DNA of 64,000 nucleotides from Proteles cristata cristata (taxonomy: Eukaryota > Chordata > Mammalia > Carnivora > Hyaenidae), in NCBI GenBank assembly GCA_017311185.1, contig JAESUZ010003487.1, positions 463,501 to 527,500 on the forward strand, written 5' to 3'. Shown one piece after another: positions 12,641-24,314 of the stretch; position 1 is the first letter of the stretch, and every line of letters begins with the position of its first letter. The position numbers and the translations under genes are program-made. A model generated the notes under the pieces. That model did no database searches. It was not told where the DNA came from and was given only the letters and a program-made list of their open reading frames with translations.

Positions 12641-14040
12641 CCTGGGTAAACCCCTAAATGTATTAGAGCTGAAAGTGTGTCATAGTGCTCCAGAAATTCA
12701 GGTAACTTAAGTCTTAATAAGCAATCAGTATTATTAAGCCAAGTTTTATGCTAAGGAGGCAACATGGCAGTGAAACTTGGGTATAATATGAGCTTTGGGG
12801 AGGTTAGCTGCATTATTGATCTTGCCGTAACAGGACAGGATGGATAAAAAAGGACCCATTACACAGTGATGCACCATCCATTAGAGATGAAGATTGGATC
12901 AGACAGGAAGTTATCAGCTGCCAAAGAAGCCGTACAATCAGAGAGCAGCCTTCCTCGGCAGGGGGTTGGTTCAATAGCTGTCAGAGCCATGTCTAACAAG
13001 GCTGGCCAATTCTGTTGTTCTCTAGAGGTTGCAGAGTCAGCCCCAGATCAGGGACTTACACTGATGCCAGGTCCCACCGGCTCCTCAAAGCCACAGGATA
13101 AACATGGTTCATCTTTAATTTACTTTTGAGGATTCAGGAAAAAATGTGAATAATTAAACTTTAAATATCTCATAATATTTTATGTCAAAACATAAAAACC
13201 CCATGGGCTTATTATAGAATAGAATGGAAAATTCCACATTGTTTTTATAATAAAACATGAACCACTTTAGACTTTGACTCCTTTGGTTTACCCAGCCAGA
13301 CTCTTGAGAGTGCATGTTGCTTTCCTGTGATATTAGAAATATTTCAGTAGAAAAGCTTGAGAAATGCTGATGTTACATACTAAGTGTTGTGGACCAAGAC
13401 CCAGTGATCTTGTTATCATGTGATGAAAGGCTCCTACCAGACATAAAGATCATATTCCATTAATACATACATGAAAAACCAAGTTTATAATCATCTTTTG
13501 TGAACCCATGTGCAATAAGATCATTGTCCATGATATTCCTTTTATTGCTTTAGCTTATTAAATGAGGCTTCAGAATGCACCCGGAATCTTCTAAAGCATG
13601 ATTTAGCTATCATGCTGTGGAAGATGTGCCATCTAAATCCCTTTAAAACAAATCTTCTATGGAACAAAGTTATTGCAGAATCAATTTGGGTCAGGATTAT
13701 AGCTCAGGATTAAAAATCCAAGGCCTAAAAACCAGCTATGCACTTAAGTCATTCAAAACCATTTACAATGTGATGGGCACTCATCTAGACACCAGAATAC
13801 AGATAAAGACAGAAGTGCTCCTCAGAGCGCATTGCCATAAGAATCCACCCAGGAATACAGAGAAGGACCCTTGGCGGACATATCATAGCTACAGAGATAC
13901 CAGGCTATACCCAGCAGTGTAACCTTACTGGGCTAACCTTGAGTCATTCATTCAGTAATTCATTCAATATATATTTGTGACAGGACCTGTTTCAGTGGCC
14001 TATGATTCAAAATGAAGTCTGTGACTTCATAAACTGTGTT
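12640..14040. other. Unique non-coding sequence
   Basis: No gene is recognised. A chance frame of 87 codons lies at 12866-13129. About 13750-13830 may be a small piece of the old unnamed repeat. An attcattcagtaattcattc run is at about 13945-13965. Confidence 0.4.
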
Positions 14041-14391
14041 CTTTGAAAATAAAATAAGGTAAGAGGGATAGAGGATGATGGGCAAGCATTTGGTCAAGGA
14101 GGGCTCTCTAGTTAGATGACATTTGAACACTTGAGGAAGACTGCCAGGTAACCACCTAGCCAGAGAGCACCAAAAATAGAGAGAGTGCAAGTGCAAAGGT
14201 CCTGAGACAGCATTGCATTTGGCATGCTCGGAAACCAAACCAAATGAAATGAAACCAAACCAAACCAAACAAAAAGCAAGGACAGAATGAGGGAGGAGCA
14301 AATCTCATAGAGCCCATCAGTCACGATAAGGGCTTTGGATGGCATCGAGATGGAAGCCACTGAAGACAGTGACATGATCCGTACTGTTTTT
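14040..14391 (+). repeat. Old unnamed mammalian repeat, left half
   Basis: It contains ggtcaaggagggctctctag, gagtgcaagtgcaaaggtcc and ggatggcatcgagatggaag, then gacagtgacatgatccgtac. These blocks occur in this order in other copies. A secondary aaaccaaacc simple-repeat expansion lies at about 14231-14272. The copy is interrupted at 14392 by the L1 and resumes at 16533. Confidence 0.65.
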
Positions 14392-14406
14392 AAAGGATCA
14401 TCCAGG

Positions 14407-16518
14407 TCTTTTATCCATTTTAAGTTTATTTTGGTGTATGGTGTGAGAAATTGATCTAGTTTCAATCTTCTGCATGTTGCTGTCCAGTTCTCCCAACACC
14501 ATCTGTTAAAGAGGCTGTCTTTTTTTCCATTGGATATTCTTTCCTGCTTTGTCAAAGATTAGTTGGCTGTATACCTTTGGGTTCAGCTCTGAGTTCTCAA
14601 TTCTGTTCCATTGGTCTATGTGTCTGTTTTTGTGCCAATACCATACTGTCTTGATGATGGCAGCTTTGTAGTAGAGGCTAAAGTCTGGGATGGTGATACC
14701 TCCCGTTTTGGTTTTATTCTTCAATATTACTTTGGCTATTCGGGGTCTTTTGTGGTTCCATACAAATTTCTTGTTTTTTTTTTTTTTTCAGCTCAGTTGC
14801 TTTGATTTATTTTGTTAATTAAACAATAGGTCATTATCTAGTACAATAATGATGTCAGGAGTAAAATTGGGTGATTCATCCATTATTTATAACACCCAGT
14901 GCTCATCTTGACAAGTGTCCTCCTTAATGTCCCATGTCCATTTAGCCCATGTCCCCACCCACAGCCCCTCCAGCAACCCTCAGATTGTTCTTTATACATA
15001 CAAATTTTAGGATAGTTTATTCTATGCAATTTTGATTGGAATTGCATTGAATGTGTAGATTGCTTTGGGTAGTAATGACATTTTAACTACATTTATTCTT
15101 CCTATCCATGAGCATGGAATGTTTTTCCATTTCTTTGTGTCTTTCTCAATCTCTTTCATAAGTTTTCTATAGTTTTCATCATACAGATCTCTTGTATCCT
15201 TGGTTAGGTTTATTCCTAGGTATTTTAGGGTTTTTTTTGTGCAATTGTGAATGGGATCAGCTTCTTGATTTCTCTTTCTGTTGCTTCATTATTGGTGTAT
15301 AAGAATGCAACCAATTTCTGTACGTTGATTTTGTACCCTGCAACTTTGCTGAATTCTTGGATCACTTCTAATAGGCTTCTGGTGAAATCTGTCGGGTTTT
15401 CTAGAGGAGAAAGCAAGAAACAACCTCCTTGACCTTCAGCGAAGCAACTTCTTACTTGACACATCCCCAAAAGCAAGGGAAACAAGAGCAAAAATAAACT
15501 ATTGGGACCTCATCAAGATTAAAAGCTTCTGCGCGGTAAAGGAAACAAACCACAAAACTAATAGGCAACCAACAGAATGAGAGAAGACAGTTGCAAATGA
15601 CATATCAGACAAAGGGTTAATACCCAAAATCTATAAGGAACTCACCAAACTCCACACCCGAAAAACAAACAACCCAGTAAAGAAATGGACAGAAGATATG
15701 AACAGACACTTCTCCAAAGAGGACATCCAGATGGCCAACAGACACATGAAACGATGCTCAGCATCCCTCCTCATCAGGGAAATACAAATCAAAACCACAC
15801 TGAGATACCATCTCATGCCAGTCAGAGTGGCTAAAATGAGCAAATCAGAAGACTCTAGATGCTGGCAAGGATGTGGAGAAACGGGCACCCTCCTACACTG
15901 TTGGGAATATAAACTGGTATAGCCCCTCTGGAAAACAGTGTGGAGGTTCCTCAGGAAACTAACAATAGAACTCCCCTATGACCCAGTAATAGCACTGCTA
16001 GGAATTTACCCAAGGGATACAGAAATGCTGATGCATAGGAGCACATGTACCCCAATGATCATAGCAGCACTCTCCACAATAGCTAAAACATGGAAAGAGC
16101 CTAAGTGTCCATCAAGGGACGAATGGATCAAGAAGATGTGGTTTCTCTATACCATGGAATACTACATGGCAATGAGAAACAATGAAGTCTGGCCATGTGT
16201 AGCAACATGGATGGACCTTGAGGGTGTTATGCTGAGTGAATAAGTCAGGCAGAGAAGGACAAATACCATATGTTTGTGCGTATAGGAGGATTAGGAGGAA
16301 CTTAACGGAGGACCATGGGAGAGAAGAAGGGCGGAAATGGTGGGGGAAAGGGAGGGAGGCAAACCATGAGAGACTCTTGAATGCTGAGAACAAACTGAGG
16401 ACTGATGGGTGTGGGGGGAGGGGGGTGATGGGCATGGAGGGGGGCACTTGTGGGGATGAGCACTGGGTGCTACATGGAAACCAACTTGACAATAAACTAT
16501 TTGTAAAAAGAAAAAAAA
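14407..16518 (+). mobile_element. 5'-inverted (twin-primed) L1
   Basis: The left arm 14407-15400 is ORF2 sequence on the minus strand. The right arm 15401-16518 is ORF2 C-terminus plus 3' UTR on the plus strand, ending in a poly-A run. The flanking duplication is aaaggatcatccagg at 14392-14406 and aaaggtcatccagg at 16519-16532, one base different. In element order the two arms are nearly consecutive, with about 30-40 bases lost at the junction. This is the known outcome of twin priming during L1 target-primed reverse transcription. The element is 5' truncated and cannot make ORF2 protein. Plus-strand frame 15938-16243 encodes part of the ORF2 C-terminal region (motifs ALLGIYPRDTEM and TWKEPKCPS). 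A second L1 piece interrupts the left arm. Confidence 0.95.
14770..14996 (-). mobile_element. L1 3' end nested inside the inverted L1 arm
   Basis: A poly-T run at 14774-14788 (the inverted A-tail) is followed by inverted L1 3' UTR sequence (aacacccagtgctcatcttg and agcaaccctcagattgttc). The target duplication catacaaattt is at 14759-14769 and 14997-15007. The interrupted ORF2 sequence reads through when this piece and one duplication are removed. It is younger than the host L1 and severely 5' truncated. Confidence 0.93.
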
Positions 16519-16524
16519 AAAGGT

Positions 16525-17445
16525 CATCCAGGCAGCTACATGGTGAGTAGACTACAGGGCAATTATTAACACAGTATGTTTTCAACTAGGAGGCTTTTGT
16601 GATAAATGAAGTGAGAGATGATAATGGCTTGCACAGGCAGCAGAGGTGGTGAATGGTGGTTGGATTCTGAATGTTATAAAAGTTGAGCCAGTAGGATCTT
16701 CTGGCATAGAGAACGTGGTCTATAAGAAAAACAGGAGTTAAGGATGTTTCCAAAATGTTTAGTTCACATATCAGAGAGAACAGAGTTGCCATTTATAAGA
16801 TCGGGGAAGAGAAGGTTTGGGGGAGACAGGTTTAGCTTGAGATGTTTATTAGAGGTGCCTAGTAGTGGTTGGATACACAAGTATTGAGTTCCAAGGTAAG
16901 GTCCAAGCTGAAGACAAACTCAGAAGCCTCAGCATAGTGATACTTTATTTAAAGACAGGGAGACTGGAGAAGATCATCTAAAAATGAATGTAGATTCATA
17001 GCATCTTTAACAGGTCTGGGAACTGAGACCTGAAGCACTCTGCTGGTGTGTTTTTATAACAACTTCATCTTTACTGAGGTATAATTGAGACACAAATGTT
17101 TATGGGCAGAAAAATGGGGTGAAGCAGCAAAGGGGGCTGAGAAAGAGTGCCCGGTGAGTTAGGAGAAAAACAAAAAGAGATTGGTGTCTTGGAGGCCAGG
17201 CAAATGTTACTGGTGGATGAAGTAAAATATGTCCTGAGATACTTACACTGGTTTGAACAAGGCACGGTCAAGAGCAGCTTTGATAAAAGCCTGAATGGAG
17301 TTGGTTTCGAAGAGAAAGGAGAAGAGGTAGATTCAGAGCATGAAAACCTTTTTTTTTTTTTTTGATGATGATTTTCAGTTAGAGGGAGCTGGAAGCTATG
17401 GGCCCTCGCTGGAGGAGCTGACAGTGTTTGTGTGCTGATGGCCCA
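16525..17445 (+). repeat. Old unnamed mammalian repeat, right half
   Basis: It continues the copy at 14040. Blocks are tggcttgcacaggcagcaga, ggtggttggattctgaatgt, gttgccatttataagatcgg, tttagcttgagatgtttatt and gtgtcttggaggccaggca. A small L1-like piece (ctttactgaggtataattga) sits at about 17060-17100, and a poly-T run lies at 17349-17363. Confidence 0.65.
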
Positions 17446-17507
17446 CATGGAGGGGAGGATTTACTAACGTTGGTGAGGACCGTGGCTTGCAAGGGACCTG
17501 GGCAAGA

Positions 17508-17911
17508 TCTGTATCAGCTTCCTAGAGCTGCCACAATGTACCACAAACTAAATGGCTTAAACAAGGGAAATGTATTGTTTCACAGTTCTGGAGGCTAGAG
17601 ATCCAAGACTAGGGTGTTGGCATGGCCCTGCTCCCTCAGCTGGCTAGGGAAGGGTCTCTTCCAGGCCTGTCTCCTAGCTTATGGCCTCATTAGTCTAATC
17701 ATCATCGTACATTCTCCCTTTGAGACTGTGTACAAATTTTCTCTTTTCACAAGGACACCAATCATATTACATTAGGGGCCCATCCTTATCCTGTGTGACC
17801 TCATCATAACTAGTCTGCAACAACCCTGTTTCCAAATAAGGGCACATTCTGAACACTAGGGCTAGGATTTCCACACAGGGATTTTTGAAGGACACAAATC
17901 AACACATAACA
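17508..17911 (-). mobile_element. MLT1-type MaLR LTR
   Basis: Read on the minus strand, the order matches a mammalian MaLR (ERVL-like) solo LTR. On the plus strand the inverted blocks are tatcagcttcctagagctgc, atggcttaaacaa, cacagttctggaggctagag, tcacaaggacaccaatcat and acctcatcataacta, closing with cacaaatcaacacataaca. There is no internal region and no open frame, so it is a relic of an ancient retrotransposon. Confidence 0.85.
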
Positions 17912-20173
17912 GGATCCAAAGTAAAGCAGAAAGGCTGGTGTTTGTAAGAGGAGGAAGACAAGGAATGCATATGGATTCTGATGCTGAAAGAGGGTTAGCA
18001 GCAGTGCTGGAGCTTGTGGGAGGTCTCTTCTTGTTGTTTCTATTTTCTCAGTGAAATAAAAGGCAATGTCAACATCCTACGGTTGACGCCTGATTGCCCA
18101 ACTAACTTAAAGCCTCTGATGAATACTGGCTACTCAAATTTTAAGTGAGGCCCACTACATTTAAATGTGAATTCTATGATACAAAAAAAAAAAGTATATG
18201 TAGTTTAGGAAAGCTCCCATTGCAATTGTGATTTAAGAAATTAAGGTGTTATGATCCAGTGTGAATATGAAAAAGGTTCTAATACTAACTAGAATAGTGG
18301 GTTAATGGTTATATAAACCTTAGATGATGGGAGGAGATAATGAGGCCAAGAATATAGGAAGCAGAAGGAAGAGATCAAGAACAGATCAAAAACAGACACC
18401 TTCCTCAAGGCAGGAGAAATATGATGATTTTCTCAGGATGCTCTGGGATTTTAATGTGGATTTTAATAGCCCCAGAACAGAGGTACAACAATTTCTCTAT
18501 CCATGGGAATGGAGGTGAATGTGCATTGCTTATCAACCTCAATAATTTTATGATTTAAGCGAACTCTTTCAAGCTCTTCATATTTAGCAATTACTGCCCT
18601 TGATTTTGCAGTGAAGATCTTGTCAAAAAGAACACTGTCATTTAACCATAATTTTCACCTGTAACTCTAAAGAGGTTCCAAGCACATGCGAAGACTAGGT
18701 TGGGGGCGTGGAGGAGATAGTCAGACGTGAACAAAAACAATGCACTCGGTTTGGAATGTTTGTTGCTGTTTTAGTGAAAACATCCCTGCTTTAAATGAAT
18801 GTTTCCAATGTTACACTTTTCCGAGGCTTAATTCTCCTCCAAGCCTTCACATAATTGCTATTAGCATTTTTTGTCTATCTCGAGTGTGGAACGAGGGGCA
18901 ATTGAGCTCTTATACCAGATAGAATGATCTCATTCCATATATAAAAATAGGACAAGCAGACTGCCTTATTTCTGCAATGAGCCTCCCATTAATGTCAGTG
19001 AAAATGTGGGGAGTGGACCAAGGGTAAAATATGGCCCACAACCACCTAGAACTCTAGACAGAGGGAAATGGAAAACATCTATTATATTGTCAGTGTGCTC
19101 ATACCCTGGGGACTGGCACAGAAATTTTTTCTTATTGCATATTTTTGTTCAATTTTCCTCAATATTGCTTTGAAACAAATTGAGCAAAGACTGCTCTCAT
19201 TGTTTCCATTAGGAAACTCATAAACATAAAAGCTTTGATTAAAAAAATTCTTGGCAAAGATATTTAAACACTTTTTATGAAGTTCCCCCCCCCCCAATGT
19301 ACCTACATATACAACCTTGCTTTTTGATAAAAATAGTCCTTTTTTTCTTTCATATTGTTCTTTCCCAAAATGCACTGACTGGTCTTAAAGCATCCATTAG
19401 TTACTTCTACATTTAGTTGTACATAAGCAAATAAATGACTAAAAGAACAAATAGTCAACCTATTCAACAAAGTAACACCATAGCAGTTACTTTTGGGTTG
19501 TTTCAGGAGCATGTTTGATCTCCCATACCCACACAATGCCATTTTTTTTTTTGCTTTTATAATAGAAAATAAATCCTGATTTTTTATTTGATATGGCTTC
19601 ATCCAGTGCCCTGCAGTAGCAATAGGTGAACTTCCCCAATAACTCTTTCAACTATCCAACCTTCCTCTTATGTTTTTAATCTTCCATAGTTTTATATATA
19701 TCCTTCTCTATGAGTCAGAAGTAGAGTTTTTTCTTTCCACTCAAAACATTTATCAAATACTTACTCTGTGTCAATGCTAGGGCTAGAAACACAAATGGCA
19801 TGGTGATTGAACCGAATAACTTCACACTGTCTATTAATAAAGAGAATTATGATCTTCCCCGTGATGATATTTGAAAAGCATACTCTTATTTGCACTGAAC
19901 TTTTCTTTCGTAAGCCAGTGGTACTGATGAATGAAAACTATTATGTCAGTAAAGTCTGATTATTGTACATTACCTCCTCAAAAGCCTGAAGTTGCAAATG
20001 GTAAATAACTATTTTCAAAATACCATTCTACTCTTCCAAAACCGAAGTGAACCTTGATGCACCTTTGACCTTTGATGAAAACTATAACTTAAAATGCTGT
20101 TAACATAAGCAGTGTTTAGCAAACCAAAATGAAGGCAAATCAGAATCCTTACTGAAGAAGGGCTTTTGAACTC
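17912..20173. other. Unique non-coding sequence
   Basis: No gene is recognised. A poly-A run is at 18182-18193 and a poly-C run at 19285-19296. Minus-strand frames at 19082-19602 are chance ORFs of AT-rich sequence. 19750-19800 (caaatacttactctgtgtca) may be the head of the old unnamed repeat. Confidence 0.4.
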
Positions 20174-20190
20174 TAAGATGTTTAATTCTT

Positions 20191-21353
20191 TTTTTTTTTT
20201 TTTTACAAATAGTTTATTGTCAAATTAGTTTCCACATAACACCCAGTGCTCATCCCCACAAATGCCCTCCTCCATGCCCACCCCTCCTCCCTCCCACATC
20301 CACCAGTCCTCAGTTTTTGTCAGCATTCAAGAGTCTCTCATGGTTTGCCTCTCTCCCTTTCCCCCACCATTTCCCCCTTCTTCTCCCCCTTGGTCCTCTG
20401 TTAAGTTCCTCCTAATCCTCCTATACGTGCAAACATATGATATTTGTCCTTCTCTGCCTGACTTATTTCGCTCAGCATAACACCCTCAAGGTCCATCCAT
20501 GTTGCTACACATGGCCAGATTTCATTGTTTCTCATTGCCATGTAGTATTCCATGGTATAGATAAACCACATCTTCTTGATCCATTCATCTGTTGATGGAC
20601 ACTTAGGCTCTTTCCATGTTTTAGCTATTGTGGAGAGTGCTACTATGAACATTGGGGTACATGTGCTCCTATGCATCAGCATTTCTGTATCCCTTGGGTA
20701 AATTCCTAGCAGTGCTATTGCTGGGTCATAGGGGAGTTCTATTGTTAGTTTCCTTAGGAACCTCCACACTGTTTTCCAGAGGGGCTGTACCAGTTTACAT
20801 TCCCACCAACAGTGTAGAGGGTGCCCGTTTCTCCACATCCTCGCCAGCATCTAGAGTTCTCTGATTGGCTCATTTTAGCCACTCTGACTGGAAAATAAAA
20901 CCAAAACGGGAGGGATCACCATCCCAGACTTTAGCCTCTACTACAAAGCTGTCATCATCAAGACAGTATGGTATTGGCACAAAAACAGACACTTAGACCA
21001 ATGGAACAGAATTGAGAACTCAGAAGTGGACCCAAAAGTATACAGCCAACTAATCTTTGACAAAGCAGGAAAGAATATCCAATGGAAAAAAGGCAGCCTT
21101 TATTAACAAATGGTGTTGGGAGAACTGACAGCAACATGCAGAAGAATGAAACTAGATCATTTTCTCACACCATGCACAAAAATAAACTCAAAATGGATAA
21201 AGGACCTGAACGTGAGACAGGAAACTATCAACACCCTAGAGGAGAAAGCAGGAAACAACCTCCTTGACCTCCACCGCAGCAACTTCTTACTTGACACATC
21301 CCCAAAACAAGGGAATCAAGAGCAAAAATAAACTGTTGGGACCTCCTCAAGAT
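20191..21353 (-). mobile_element. Second 5'-inverted (twin-primed) L1
   Basis: The left arm 20191-20889 is minus-strand L1: inverted poly-A tail, 3' UTR, then ORF2 C-terminus, with a 149-codon open frame at 20401-20850. The right arm 20890-21353 is plus-strand ORF2 sequence from further upstream in the element. The 17-base target duplication taagatgtttaattctt is perfect: 20174-20190 and 21354-21370. Roughly 300 bases of consensus are missing at the junction. By eye the left arm is very close to the right arm of the L1 at 14407, so the two are of similar age. No complete ORF remains. Confidence 0.95.
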
Positions 21354-21370
21354 TAAGATGTTTAATTCTT

Positions 21371-21614
21371 TAAAATAACCTTTCTAGGTAAACAGTATCA
21401 TCATTATTCACACAAGAGAAAACTAAGGGGAAGAAAAGGTTAATTAACTTGCCCATAGACATAAGATATGTGCTTGGGATTTGGACTCATATAACCGATA
21501 ACCTTATCAGTATGATGCTACATCACACTAGTTCTTTCTGCAAAGGTGGGCAGTCCAGAGGCTGAGGAAATATATCCTCATACTGACCACAGGACATAAC
21601 AGATTAAGCCACTA
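21371..21614. other. Short unique or MIR-like sequence
   Basis: 21370-21540 has an order like a MIR 3' half (taacctttctaggtaaacag, acacaagagaaaactaagg, gttaattaacttgcccatag). It is diverged and only tentatively MIR, plus strand. Confidence 0.45.
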
Positions 21615-22575
21615 ATTAATAGTTATTTTTATTTTATACATTTATTATGGTAAAATATACGTCACAATCTACCATTTTAACCACTTTTAAAAAGGTATAT
21701 AGTTTAGTGACATCAGGTTCATCCACAGTGTTGTGAAGCCATCCATCTCCAGAACTTTTTCATCATCCTAAAATTAAACAACTCCCAATTCAGTACCCCT
21801 CCAAGACCCTGGTAAACTACACTCTACTTTTTGTTTCTATGGATTTGACTATTCTACATACCTTATATAAGTGGAATTATACAATATTTGTCCTTTTATG
21901 TCTGGATGATTTCAGTTTTTGTTTTTGTTTTTTTTTTTTTAAATATTTTTATTTATTTCTAGGAGAGAGAGAGAGAGAGAGCGTGAGCAAGGGAGGGTCA
22001 GAGAGATACAGACTCTGAAATAGGCTCCAGGCTCCGAGCTGGCAGTCAGCACAGAGCCCAACGCGGGGCTCGAACCCACCAACCGCGAGATCATGACCTA
22101 AGCGAAAGTCGGACGCTTAACCGACTAAGCCACCCAGGCGCCCCTGGATGATTTCAGTTTTTATAGTATTTTCAAGGTTCACTCATTTTTAACATGTATC
22201 AGAATTTCATTACTTTTTAAGGCTGAATAATATTCCATTGTATGTATATACTATAATTTGTTTATCCATCCATTTGCTGATGTATATTTGGGTGGCCTCC
22301 ACCAAAAGGGTGCGAATAATATTATTATGAATAATGCTGTCATGAACATTGGTGTACAAATACCTGTTTGAATCCTTGCTTTCAATTCTTTGGAGTATAT
22401 ACTCAGAGTTGGAATTGCTAGATCATATAGTAGTTCAATGCTAATTTTTTGAGGATCTGCTATACTTACTGGTTTCTGTAATGACCGTGCCATTTTAAAT
22501 TCCCACCAACAGTGAGCACTTCTTTCCATCCTTGCCAACACTTCTTATTTTCTGTTGTTTTAAGAATGCTACTAA
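21615..22575 (-). mobile_element. Old L1 fragment split by a SINE
   Basis: Inverted L1M-class 3' UTR blocks come first (cattttaaccacttttaaaa, gttgtgaagccatccatctc, ggatttgactattctacata). Inverted ORF2 C-terminus follows (attccattgtatgtatatac, tttatccatccatttgctga, aaattcccaccaacagtgag). The frame is broken. The SINE at 21921 divides it. Confidence 0.85.
21921..22143 (-). mobile_element. Felid-type CAN SINE in old L1
   Basis: A poly-T left end, inverted GA block and inverted head (taagccacccaggcgcccc). The 19-base target duplication ctggatgatttcagttttt is perfect at 21902-21920 and 22144-22162. The head is close to consensus, so this is a relatively young copy. Confidence 0.97.
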
Positions 22576-22599
22576 TTTTTAATTTGCAATGCACCATCA

Positions 22600-24004
22600 C
22601 CGTGTGTAAGATTATATGAATGTGAAGAATTTTTAGTGGTCTTGAGATCCCCACTGTAAAGACGAGCAGAAGAATTGTATTTGAGATTGAGATTTATACT
22701 TCTGAAGCATGAGTGCATTTGAAACAGAAACCTTTCCATAAATAGACTTTAGATACTTTGGAAACAGGTGTCATTAAACAAAAAATAAAGCAAGAGACAG
22801 CATAAACTGATCTTTCAACAGAAATACTTATCAGTGAATAATTAGCAGGACACTTAGAAGAAAAATAAACTATCTTAATTGATCAAAATTGCCCAAAGCC
22901 ATATGGTGTCCCTAGATTTGTCCCTCAAAGAGTAATGTGCCATTGTTTCAAATTTTATTAAACAAGCATAATTCAGGATATGTTAACATCTTGATAATTG
23001 CTGGAATAGAGAAATAGCCCATGTTAATTTGTTGCAACCATAGAGGAAATGTCTATGCTAATGAGTTTGAGGGAAATGAAGTAGGTGAATATCATCTTTT
23101 ATGGCTCTAAATATAGATCCCATTATTTTTCTAATTCATTTAACTCAATTAAAAACAATAATCTGGTGGCAAAATAAGCTTTCCAGAACACCTTTGAGTA
23201 TTCAATGAATAGTGGATCCAATTGCTCTTAGATGCATAAGCAATAAAATCTCCACTATATTTATACTACTTATCACTTCCTTGTTAAGGAATAAGAGTCT
23301 GAAGACTGTCCTCACTCTCATTTTATCAGCCATTTACTAACCAGCACAATGCTGTGTAACAAACAACCATTCAACCTCAGTGAAATGGAATAACCACTCA
23401 TTTAGCCCATGAGTCTACAGGGGCTGATCGGATTGGGGCTTAGCTGATGAGGGCTGGACTTGCTCACATGTTTGGGTGTTAACTGACTATTGGCTGACCC
23501 AAGACAGATATGGGAGATCTGGCCCTGTCCTATCCTCCAGCAAGTTTAATTTGGGTGTGTTCTTCATGGCAATGAAGAGTGAAAACAGAGACAGGCAAAT
23601 GTATTTTCAATTTTCTGACTGTGGCACACCCATTAACATCATACTGACCAAGGAAAGTCCATATGACCAAATTCATAATCAAGAGGAAGTAAAATGTACT
23701 TCACCTTCTGAAGGAAGAAAATGCAAAGTTATATTGACAAAGAAATTGGATAGAAAAAGGGATGAAAGATAGAGCCTTTAATGCTAACAGTCAACCACAC
23801 TCACTTTTGTATACTTGGGCTGTGATGGAATTTTTCTTATTAGTTTCTGGTGCAGGGCTCTTTTTTCACTTGGCCCAGTCACAAGTCCCATAGCAAATAT
23901 CATGCAAGTATGTAAATAGGGCAGTAAGAACTCAACACAGTATCTAATGCAGAGTAGCTTTTCTTTAAATGCTGAGTGAATGAATTCATGAAAGGAGGAG
24001 GAGA
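22600..24004. other. Unique sequence with a possible old LTR
   Basis: About 23340-23560 has ctgtgtaacaaacaaccatt and atcctccagcaagtttaatt, similar in order to an inverted old ERVL/MaLR-like LTR. I cannot name it. The 98-codon frame at 23476-23772 has no recognised domain. The remainder is AT-rich and unremarkable. Confidence 0.35.
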
Positions 24005-24098
24005 ACCATCAATCATACTAATAGAGGTCAAAAGAAAGCCAGAGTAGCAATATTCATATCAGATAAACTAGGTTTTAAGATAAAGACTGTAACAAGAG

Positions 24099-24314
24099 GG
24101 ACAGCTGGGTGGCTGGGTCAGCTGAGCATTTGACTTCAGCTCAGGTCATGATCTCACTGCTTGTAGGTTCAAGTCCCATATCAGGCTCTGTGCTGACAGT
24201 TCAGAGCCTGGATCCTGCTTTGGATTCTGTGTCTCCCTCTCTCCCTGCCCCTCTGTCACTTGTGTTCTGTCTGTCTGTCTCTCTCTCTCAAAAATAAACA
24301 ATAAAAAATGTTTA
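24099..24314 (+). mobile_element. Felid-type CAN SINE in L1
   Basis: The head gacagctgggtggctgggtc is diverged. It is followed by the tgtgctgacagttcagagcc block, a CT-rich stretch and aaaaataaac. The duplication aaagactgtaacaagag / aaagactgtaatgagag lies at 24082-24098 and 24315-24331. Confidence 0.94.

Noticed and set aside
12866..13129. 87-codon frame considered as a small gene
   Set aside because: No recognisable domain, no transcript signals and ordinary non-coding composition around it.
15938..16243. 101-codon plus-strand open frame
   Set aside because: L1 ORF2 C-terminal sequence, part of the 14407 element.
17508..17911. Possible intact endogenous retrovirus
   Set aside because: Only a solo LTR of MaLR type. 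No gag, pol or env sequence lies beside it, nor beside the LTR at 44462.
20401..20850. 149-codon minus-strand open frame
   Set aside because: It is the C-terminal part of L1 ORF2 inside the twin-primed L1. It has no independent gene features.
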